This document shows positions 13,786 to 18,982 of a DNA stretch of 24,521 bases, piece after piece. Within the stretch, counting starts at the first letter, position 1. Each line of letters opens with the position of its first letter. Position numbers and translations under genes: made by a program. The stretch spans positions 1 to 24,521 of IMG/VR virus record IMGVR_UViG_3300045049_000251; one strand, written 5' to 3'. A model generated the notes under the pieces. The model saw only the letters and a list, made by a program, of their open reading frames with translations. It made no database searches and was not told the DNA's origin. The stretch is from a virus.

Positions 13786-14138
13786 TGTCGTTCCTGTACC
13801 CCCACCAGGCGAGTTTCCACCGGCCGGCCGATCAGACCGGCATCGGCGCGGTCGGATACGGCGGCCAGACGCAGGGCACCGAAACCCCGATCGCGGGCGC
13901 ACAAGACATCCGCTGCTCGATCCAGGAGCGGCGCGAGGGCCAGAATAGCCGGGTTGGACTGCCAGCGGACGGCACGACGCCGACGCATTACGTGTTCATT
14001 CCGAAGTCGGCGCTGCCAAATGGCACTCTCAAGAGCCGCGATATAATGATCGACGGGCTGGCCCGAAGATATCTGGTCCTCGCGCCATACTGGGATTCGC
14101 TCGGCTACAGACTTACCGTCCTGACGCTGGAGGCCTGA
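13785..14138 (+). CDS. putative head-closure (stopper-like) protein, 117 aa
   Basis: ATG 13785 overlaps the connector stop (TGATG). The protein is beta-rich (TPIAGAQDIRCSIQERREGQ, THYVFIPKSALPNGTLKSRD, YLVLAPYWDSLGYRLTVLTL) with the size of head-closure or stopper proteins such as SPP1 gp16. The function is inferred from size, beta content and position between the adaptor and the tail-terminator-like gene. Confidence 0.6.
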   Translation: MSFLYPHQASFHRPADQTGIGAVGYGGQTQGTETPIAGAQDIRCSIQERREGQNSRVGLPADGTTPTHYVFIPKSALPNGTLKSRDIMIDGLARRYLVLAPYWDSLGYRLTVLTLEA

Positions 14139-14139
14139 C

Positions 14140-14748
14140 ATGGCGGACGTGTCGGAAGTCGCCGACGGGCTGGTCCAGATCGTCGCCGCAGCCGCCTATC
14201 CGAATGGCACCAGCCAGCCGTCGATCGGCGCCTGCGACATCATGGTCTATCAGGGCTGGCCGAACCCGCAGACGCTCGATGCCGACATGGCTGCGGGCAA
14301 GGTCCATATCTCGGTCTTTCCCCGGCCTGGCGACACGATCACGTCGATCATGATGGGCGATGTGGAATGGTCCGAGGCCACGAATAACGGCACGACCGGC
14401 ACTTCGACCCGCGAAGTCCGGCGCCAGAACAAGCAGTTCCAGATCACCATCTGGGCACCGACGCCGACACTGCGCGACACGATCGCCAAGAAGGTGGACC
14501 TGGCGCTGGCGGTCACCAGCCGGTTCACGATGGCGGACGGCAGCCAGTCGGTCCTGACCTACGTCAACGCGACCCAGTCGGACAGCCAGCAGAAGGTGAG
14601 CATCTACCGACGCGACCTGTTCTACGCGGTCAATTACGCTCTGGTGCAGGACGACGCCGAGTTCACGATCCTCGAAACGATTACCAACATCACGACAGCG
14701 ATCAGCGACACCGACAGCGGCCGCGTCGTCACCGTCCACAATCCATAG
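14140..14748 (+). CDS. putative tail terminator/completion protein, 202 aa
   Basis: A TGGAGG site precedes ATG 14140. The sequence starts with a helix (VSEVADGLVQIVAAAAYPNG), followed by beta strands (VHISVFPRPGDTITSIMMGD, QFQITIWAPTPTLRDTIAKK), consistent with the alpha/beta fold of tail terminator proteins that cap the tail tube. It directly precedes a small gene and the sheath. There is no diagnostic motif; position and fold pattern are the basis. Confidence 0.6.
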   Translation: MADVSEVADGLVQIVAAAAYPNGTSQPSIGACDIMVYQGWPNPQTLDADMAAGKVHISVFPRPGDTITSIMMGDVEWSEATNNGTTGTSTREVRRQNKQFQITIWAPTPTLRDTIAKKVDLALAVTSRFTMADGSQSVLTYVNATQSDSQQKVSIYRRDLFYAVNYALVQDDAEFTILETITNITTAISDTDSGRVVTVHNP

Positions 14749-14757
14749 GATAGCGCC

Positions 14758-14922
14758 ATGCCCCTCCGGGTCACGCAGCCGTTCGGCAGCCACGCTGCCG
14801 GCGACTTGATCACTGATGCCGCCGAGATCGACGCCGTGCTGGCGTCCGATCAGGCCGCTTTCGTCGTCGCCGTGGCCGATGAGCCCGCGCCGGTCGCGCC
14901 CACCAAGTCCGCCAAGGAGTAA
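14758..14922 (+). CDS. small protein upstream of sheath, 54 aa
   Basis: AGGA precedes ATG 14758, and the frame ends at TAA 14920-14922, six bases before the sheath ATG. The product is MPLRVTQPFGSHAAGDLITD, a short helix (AAEIDAVLASDQAAFVVAVA) and a Pro/Ala/Lys tail. Mu-like phages also have a very small gene (DUF2635 type) at this place; this may be a positional analogue, but the residues do not prove it. GC3 bias and exact fit between neighbours support it. Confidence 0.65.
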   Translation: MPLRVTQPFGSHAAGDLITDAAEIDAVLASDQAAFVVAVADEPAPVAPTKSAKE

Positions 14923-14927
14923 AGCCG

Positions 14928-16472
14928 ATGCCCGTTGTCCAGCAGGGCGCGATCAACACGAACGCGCTCTACGTGCCCGACGTCTATGTCCAGATCGTGC
15001 CGCCGTCGCAGAATTATCTGAACGGCGTGCCGACCAACGTGCTCGGCATCGTCGGCACGGCGCAGTGGGGTCCGGTCAATTCGCCGACCACGGTGAGCGG
15101 CCTGTCGGACTTCGTGCCGCAGTTCGGCAACGTCCAGGCGCGCAAATATGATCTCGGCACCGCCGTCTGGGCCGCGCAGCTGAACGGCGCGAACAACATG
15201 CGCATCGTGCGCGTGACCGACGGCACCGACGTTGCGGCCTCCGCGACGATCGGCACCAATGGCCTGACCGTCACCGGTAAATATACCGGCTCGCTCGGAA
15301 ACAAGATCCAGGTCACGATCGCGACCGGCTCGGCTGCCAACAGCTGGAAGGTCACAGTCGCGCTCCCCGGCCTCGCACCGGAGGTGTTCGACAATCTTGC
15401 GGCTGGACTCTCCGGCAATGCGGTCTGGGTGGCGCTCGCGGCCGCGATCAATGCTGGTGCCTCGGCCCTGCGCGGCCCATCGCAGCTGGTCACCGCCGCT
15501 GCCGGCGCAGGCACCGGCACGCCTTCGGCTGGCACGACGACGCTGACTGGCGGCACCGACGGTGCGACCACAATCACCGGCTCGGTTCTGATCGGCCAGG
15601 ATACGACGCCCCGCAAGGGAATGTACGCGCTCCGCTCGACCGGCTGTGCGGTGGCCTTCCTCGCCGATTGCGACGACTCCACGACCTGGGCGACGCAAGT
15701 GGCATTTGCCCTGTCCGAGGGTATCTACATGATCGGTGCCGGTCCGGCGGGCGATACGGTCGCGAACGCCGTGTCGACCAAGGGCACCGCCGCGATCGAC
15801 AGCTACGCGTTCAAGCTGATGTTCGGCGACTGGATTTATTTCAACGACACGGTCAACAGCCAGGTCCGCCTGATCTCGCCGCAGGGCTTCGTTGCCGGTC
15901 GCCTGTCCGCGCTCTCGCCGCAGGAATCGTCCCTCAACAAGCAGCTGTACGGAATCGCCGGCACGCAGAAGTCGGCAGCGACCGCGGGCGTGAACGTCTA
16001 TTCGGCGGCCGACCTGCAGACGCTGGCGCAAGCCGGCATCGACGTGATCGCGAACCCCTGTCCGGGCGGCGCCTATTTCGGCGTCCGCCTTGGATGCAAT
16101 ACGAGCTCCAATGCCGTCATCAATGGCGACAACTATCCGCGCCTGACCTTCTATATCGCTTATACGCTCAACAACGGCATGGGCATCTATGTGGGCCAGC
16201 TGCAGAGCCCCGCGACCCGCCAAAAGGCACTCGGCACGCTCAACGCCTTCCTGTCCAACATGTGGACGCAAGGCATGATCGGCGATGTCTCGGACGCCTC
16301 CAAGCAGCCCTTCTCGGTCGAGATCGACAACGCCAACAACCCGCAGCCCCGCGTGGCGCTCGGCTACATGCAGGCCGACGTGCGGGTCACGTACCTGTCG
16401 ATCATCACCAAGTTCCTGATCAACGTCGAAGGCGGCCAGTCGGTCGTCGTGACGCCCACCGCCGCGCAGTAA
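14928..16472 (+). CDS. contractile tail sheath protein
   Basis: AAGGAG precedes ATG 14928. The 514-residue protein shows sheath features: an N-terminal PTNVLGIVGTAQWGPVNSPT entry strand, then LNGANNMRIVRVTDGTDVAA, a domain insertion around GKYTGSLGNKIQVTIATGSA, and the conserved C-terminal domain from DTTPRKGMYALRSTGCAVAF to YLSIITKFLINVEGG, where neighbouring subunits exchange strands. The sheath surrounds the tube and contracts to drive it through the host envelope, so the virion is a myovirus type. The next gene is the tube. Confidence 0.92.
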   Translation: MPVVQQGAINTNALYVPDVYVQIVPPSQNYLNGVPTNVLGIVGTAQWGPVNSPTTVSGLSDFVPQFGNVQARKYDLGTAVWAAQLNGANNMRIVRVTDGTDVAASATIGTNGLTVTGKYTGSLGNKIQVTIATGSAANSWKVTVALPGLAPEVFDNLAAGLSGNAVWVALAAAINAGASALRGPSQLVTAAAGAGTGTPSAGTTTLTGGTDGATTITGSVLIGQDTTPRKGMYALRSTGCAVAFLADCDDSTTWATQVAFALSEGIYMIGAGPAGDTVANAVSTKGTAAIDSYAFKLMFGDWIYFNDTVNSQVRLISPQGFVAGRLSALSPQESSLNKQLYGIAGTQKSAATAGVNVYSAADLQTLAQAGIDVIANPCPGGAYFGVRLGCNTSSNAVINGDNYPRLTFYIAYTLNNGMGIYVGQLQSPATRQKALGTLNAFLSNMWTQGMIGDVSDASKQPFSVEIDNANNPQPRVALGYMQADVRVTYLSIITKFLINVEGGQSVVVTPTAAQ

Positions 16473-16484
16473 GGAGCATAGCAC

Positions 16485-16919
16485 ATGCCTCAACAGGGCT
16501 TTTCCGTCGGCCGCGACGTATCGACGGTGCTGATCCTCGCGGACGGCTCGTCGCTCCCGCTCGAAAAGGTCACGGGCTTCAATGCGAAGCCCGACACGTC
16601 CACCCAGAAGGTCAAGGGCCTCGACGGCACCATCATCAACCTGCGCTGGCATGAGGGCTGGTCTGGCTCGTTCATGATCGAGCGCCGGTCCGCGCTGATC
16701 GACCAGTATTTCGCGCAGGTGGAGGCCGATTATCACGCCGGGCAGGACGAGAAGCCGGCCACGCTCCAGCAGACGATCCAGGAGCCGGACGGCACGATCT
16801 CGCAGTATCGCTTCACCGAAGTGCTGCTGACCTATGACGATGCCGGCGACTGGGCGGCCGACAAGACCGTCAGCCAGAAGATCGGTTTCGTCGCCCACCG
16901 TCGCATCCAGCAGGCCTGA
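16485..16919 (+). CDS. tail tube protein
   Basis: AAGGAG precedes ATG 16485. The 144-residue protein lies immediately after the sheath and begins GRDVSTVLILADGSSLPLEK, with LRWHEGWSGSFMIERRSALI and YRFTEVLLTYDDAGDWAADK. It has the size and beta-sandwich look of Mu gpM/PBSX XkdM-like tube subunits, which stack as hexamers to form the inner channel of contractile tails. The call rests on position after the sheath and the pattern. Confidence 0.82.
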   Translation: MPQQGFSVGRDVSTVLILADGSSLPLEKVTGFNAKPDTSTQKVKGLDGTIINLRWHEGWSGSFMIERRSALIDQYFAQVEADYHAGQDEKPATLQQTIQEPDGTISQYRFTEVLLTYDDAGDWAADKTVSQKIGFVAHRRIQQA

Positions 16920-16921
16920 TC

Positions 16922-17287
16922 ATGGTTGCCGCAAAAGCAAAGGTGCAGCTCGTGGAAACGCCGAGCCAGCAGATGAAGGCCGCGACGCAGTTCGAGGTGA
17001 CTGACGAGCGCGGACGCGTGTTCGTGCTCGCGAAGCCCGATGTGCTGGCCCAGTTCCGGCTGGTCGAGGCGCTGGGCGAGACGGCGATGAACCAGGCCTA
17101 TATGGGCATGGTGTTCCCGCTGCTCTTCATCCGCGCAATCGACGGCGAGGCGGTCAGCTCGCTCCACAACAAGCTCGAGGTTGAGGCGCTGATCAAGCGG
17201 CTCGACGAGGACGGCATCCAAGCCGTCACGCTCGGCGTGCACGAGCACTTCGCCCAGCCGTCGGAGGCCGCACTAAAAAACGGCTGA
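16922..17287 (+). CDS. tail assembly chaperone, short (0-frame) product
   Basis: The 121-residue product ends EAALKNG at TGA 17285-17287. It sits between tube and tape measure, where tailed phages encode the chaperone pair (lambda G/GT, P2 E/E+E', Mu gp41-type). Visible segments include ATQFEVTDERGRVFVLAKPD and RAIDGEAVSSLHNKLEVEAL, typical of the G-type N domain. The last codons CTA AAA AAC form a slippery heptamer from which a -1 shift would make the longer 182-residue form. It is predicted to bind the tape measure protein during tail assembly and to be absent from the virion. Confidence 0.85.
   Translation: MVAAKAKVQLVETPSQQMKAATQFEVTDERGRVFVLAKPDVLAQFRLVEALGETAMNQAYMGMVFPLLFIRAIDGEAVSSLHNKLEVEALIKRLDEDGIQAVTLGVHEHFAQPSEAALKNG
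17275..17281 (+). promoter_or_regulatory. programmed -1 frameshift slippery heptamer
   Basis: A AAA AAC lies in the correct phase (0-frame codons AAA 17276-17278 and AAC 17279-17281), two codons before the 0-frame stop. This is the canonical X XXY YYZ site for simultaneous tRNA slippage. A hairpin begins 7 nt downstream. The -1 frame then stays open to 17469. Confidence 0.9.
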
Positions 17288-17469
17288 GACGGATCGCCAC
17301 CAACCCGGCGATCCGTGAATCGATGGCGCTGGTGAAAGCCGGCGTCCCCTTCGATCTGGCTTTCTCCATGGACGAGGACTGGCGGCGCGCGCTCTGCATC
17401 GTTGCTGGCGAGAATGAGGGCGGCGAATTCGACTGGTCCTCTATGTCGTGGAAGGAGCCGCAGACGTGA
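17281..17469 (+). CDS. tail assembly chaperone, -1 frame extension (T part)
   Basis: This frame has no good start of its own for its full length. It is joined to residue Asn120 of the upstream frame by the -1 shift, adding 62 residues (RLRRIATNPAIRESMALVKA to SMSWKEPQT) to give a 182-residue fusion. The extension is well composed (FDLAFSMDEDWRRALCIVAG) with GC-rich wobble positions, so it is coding. Its stop TGA 17467-17469 overlaps the next GTG start. In lambda and relatives the T domain recruits tube subunits to the tape measure complex; the same role is inferred here. Confidence 0.85.
   Translation, partial: RLRRIATNPAIRESMALVKAGVPFDLAFSMDEDWRRALCIVAGENEGGEFDWSSMSWKEPQT
17289..17316 (+). 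promoter_or_regulatory. frameshift-stimulating hairpin
   Basis: ACGGATCGCC (17289-17298) and GGCGATCCGT (17307-17316) are perfectly complementary over 10 bp, enclosing an 8-nt loop. The 7-nt spacer from the slippery site is the usual distance for a stimulator that pauses the ribosome. It lies inside the -1 extension frame. Confidence 0.85.
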
Positions 17470-17957
17470 TCGAATTCCCGACGCTGGGCCACCTCGCTGA
17501 CCATTTCCTGCGCGAAACCGCGGGCGAGTTGGTCATCGTCCGCGAGGCGATCCAGCCGGGCCTCGATGCCGCTTCTGCGCTCATCGAGAAAGAGGCCAAG
17601 GCCGAGTTCGGCACCTATCAGCAGGGCATCGGCCCCTTCGGCGATTGGCCGGAACTGGCCGACGCCACCAAGGAAGACCGCGTCCGGCAGGGGTATCCCG
17701 AAAATGAGCCGCTTCTCCGCTCCGGCGAGCTACGCGACAGCATCGAGCGCGAGGTCGACCATTTCGAAGCGACCGTCGGCTCGAAGAGCGAGATCATGCT
17801 CTATCAGGAGCTTGGCACGCAGCGCATCCCGCCGCGCCCGGTGCTTGGCATCGCTTTGCAGCGCTGCTGGCCGCAAATCCAGGCGCTGATCGGCAAGGCC
17901 GCGGCGGCCGGGTTCTGCGGCGGCGGTCCGATCAATCGGCCGGGGTATGAACTCTAG
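17466..17957 (+). CDS. virion morphogenesis protein (Mu gpG / HK97 gp10-like)
   Basis: I choose GTG 17466 because GGAAGGAG (17450-17457) lies 8 nt upstream and it overlaps the frameshift-product stop as GTGA; GTG 17448 would lie upstream of that ribosome site. The 163-residue product has PLLRSGELRDSIEREVDHFE and EIMLYQELGTQRIPPRPVLG, the pattern of the phage virion morphogenesis/HK97 gp10 family (tail completion or head-tail joining). Its stop TAG shares the palindrome CTAG with the stop of a convergent minus-strand gene. Confidence 0.75.
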   Translation: MIEFPTLGHLADHFLRETAGELVIVREAIQPGLDAASALIEKEAKAEFGTYQQGIGPFGDWPELADATKEDRVRQGYPENEPLLRSGELRDSIEREVDHFEATVGSKSEIMLYQELGTQRIPPRPVLGIALQRCWPQIQALIGKAAAAGFCGGGPINRPGYEL

Positions 17958-18082
17958 CGGATCCAGCCAGCCGCGATTGCGACCATGATACCGAAGAAGG
18001 CCATGATCAGCAGGCCGCCCAAGAGGGCGAGCGTTGCGCCGAGCGCGTGCATGTGGCCTTTATCGTGGCTGCAGGGGGTCAT
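17954..18082 (-). CDS. small membrane protein at the end of the toxin-antitoxin operon, 42 aa
   Basis: On the minus strand the antitoxin stop TGA (18081-18079) overlaps an ATG at 18082 as ATGA, preceded by a GAAGG ribosome site 7 nt upstream. The product is MTPCSHDKGHMHALGATLAL followed by a hydrophobic span (ALLGGLLIMAFFGIMVAIAA) and GWIR: one membrane helix with a short His-rich N terminus. Translational coupling suggests co-expression with HigBA. The stop CTA (17954-17956) overlaps the stop of the convergent late gene. Function unknown; third genes are not a standard part of HigBA modules. Confidence 0.6.
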   Translation of the reverse strand: MTPCSHDKGHMHALGATLALLGGLLIMAFFGIMVAIAAGWIR

Positions 18083-18375
18083 ACGTCAGCCTTCTCGATA
18101 ATGCGCTGCACTCCTTCAGGATCGGCCTCAATCATCTTGAGCAAGGTGACCGACCCAGTGTCAGGCACGCGCCGTCCCTGCTCCCAATCGCGCACCGTTG
18201 CCGCCTTGAAGTGGAACGTGCGGGCAAAAGCCTCCTGAGTAAGCTTGGTCCGCCCACGAATAGCGCGCACGTCAGGGCCGGCGACCATCCGCCCGCGGGT
18301 GGCGTCACCTCGCATATACGCGGTGGCATCCGCGATCCCCGCCATGATGCCGTTGAAATCCTCAGCGTCCATCAT
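18079..18375 (-). CDS. higA: HigA-type antitoxin / HTH repressor
   Basis: ATG 18375 overlaps the toxin stop (ATGA) and has an AAGGAG ribosome site 5 nt upstream; GTG 18381 and ATG 18372 are alternative starts. The 98-residue product has a Xre-family HTH in its C-terminal half: DVRAIRGRTKLTQEAFARTF, HFKAATVRDWEQGRRVPDTG, then LLKMIEADPEGVQRII. This is the layout of HigA/NadS antitoxins paired with RelE/HigB toxins. It should neutralise the upstream toxin and repress the operon through the twin palindromes at 18727-18775. Confidence 0.85.
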   Translation of the reverse strand: MMDAEDFNGIMAGIADATAYMRGDATRGRMVAGPDVRAIRGRTKLTQEAFARTFHFKAATVRDWEQGRRVPDTGSVTLLKMIEADPEGVQRIIEKADV

Positions 18376-18716
18376 TTGCACTCCTTCTTCAGTTCCGTGA
18401 TTGCCTTTTTAAACGCCGCCTTCTGCTCGTCGGTGAGCGCCGCGTCCCTTGACTTGTCGATGATCCACAGCAGGAAGACAGGGTTGCGTTCGTCTGCAAA
18501 GAAGCTGAACACGCGATAGCCGCCGCTTTTGCCGGTCTCATCTTTTGCGATGCGCCCCTTGCGCAGGCCGCCGGTGCCGGGCTCGACAGCGCCATAATTA
18601 GGGTTGGCGGCATATGCGTCGTAGATTGCGCCGCGTTCGCTATCGCTGACACCCAGCTTCGCGAGCTGGGTAGTGAATGCCTTGGTCTCGACAGTGGTGT
18701 GGGTCGGCGCCTTCAT
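18372..18716 (-). CDS. higB: HigB/RelE-superfamily toxin
   Basis: The 114-residue product from ATG 18716 matches the RelE/HigB (PF06296-type) toxin pattern: TKAFTTQLAKLGVSDSERGA, GGLRKGRIAKDETGKSGGYR, VFSFFADERNPVFLLWIIDK and TDEQKAAFKKAITELKKE. Such toxins usually cleave translated mRNA at the ribosome. It precedes the antitoxin gene, the reverse order typical of higBA. No Shine-Dalgarno is visible before ATG 18716, and the predicted promoter places the start of transcription at or next to the A of the ATG, so the message may be leaderless. The frame continues upstream through the operators but has no other plausible start. Confidence 0.87.
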   Translation of the reverse strand: MKAPTHTTVETKAFTTQLAKLGVSDSERGAIYDAYAANPNYGAVEPGTGGLRKGRIAKDETGKSGGYRVFSFFADERNPVFLLWIIDKSRDAALTDEQKAAFKKAITELKKECK

Positions 18717-18723
18717 GGGGACA

Positions 18724-18752
18724 GAAATACGGCATTGCCGTATGTCAGTCAA
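18724..18752 (-). promoter_or_regulatory. toxin-antitoxin promoter
   Basis: On the minus strand TTGACT (18752-18747) and TATTTC (18729-18724) are separated by 17 nt. The -10 overlaps the proximal operator and the -35 lies between the operators. Transcription would begin about 7 nt further on, at 18716-18717, next to the toxin ATG. Confidence 0.6.
18727..18743. promoter_or_regulatory. operator palindrome O1 (toxin-antitoxin)
   Basis: ATACGGCA-T-TGCCGTAT is a perfect 17-nt palindrome immediately upstream of the toxin gene and overlapping the predicted -10. It is the expected binding site for the HTH antitoxin dimer. Confidence 0.85.
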
Positions 18753-18760
18753 CCGAAAAC

Positions 18761-18775
18761 TACGGCATTGCCGTA
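18761..18775. promoter_or_regulatory. operator palindrome O2 (toxin-antitoxin)
   Basis: TACGGCA-T-TGCCGTA repeats the core of O1 perfectly. The centres (18735 and 18768) are 33 nt apart, about three helical turns, so two dimers would bind the same face of the DNA. The -35 box lies between the sites. Confidence 0.85.
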
Positions 18776-18778
18776 TTT

Positions 18779-18982
18779 TTACCCCAGCAGCGTCACCGCC
18801 ACCACGGCGAAGCCCAGCGCGACGCCGCCCCAGATCAGCATCATCGCCCAGCCAAACAGACCCCAGCGGAGCGTGAGCCCGAGCCAGTCCCGGGGCGGTC
18901 GAACGACACGAAAGAGCGGCGGGTGCGGCACGAATGCCCACCGATCAGCTGCCCAGGTCTGAACCCTTTGGAGTTGCCGCAT
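18779..18982 (-). CDS. putative small membrane protein, 67 aa
   Basis: The minus-strand frame from ATG 18982 to TAA 18781-18779 encodes a basic, Pro/Trp-rich N-terminal part (LFRVVRPPRDWLGLTLRWGL) and a hydrophobic C terminus (FGWAMMLIWGGVALGFAVVA, then VTLLG), one or two membrane helices. The second half has strongly GC-rich third codon positions on this strand. The AAGGA upstream of ATG 18982 is too close to be ideal; GTG 18931 is an alternative start. The ATG shares CATG with the divergent tape measure start. No plus-strand gene explains these 200 nt. It ends next to operator O2. Function unknown. Confidence 0.5.
   Translation of the reverse strand: MRQLQRVQTWAADRWAFVPHPPLFRVVRPPRDWLGLTLRWGLFGWAMMLIWGGVALGFAVVAVTLLG

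Noticed and set aside
14850-16898. 682-residue minus-strand frame opposite sheath and tube genes
   Set aside because: Arg/His/Asp-rich translation typical of antisense GC-rich DNA, spanning two real genes on the other strand.
17448-17465. Upstream GTG start for the morphogenesis protein
   Set aside because: The GGAAGGAG ribosome site begins at 17450, after this GTG, so the start at 17466 fits better.
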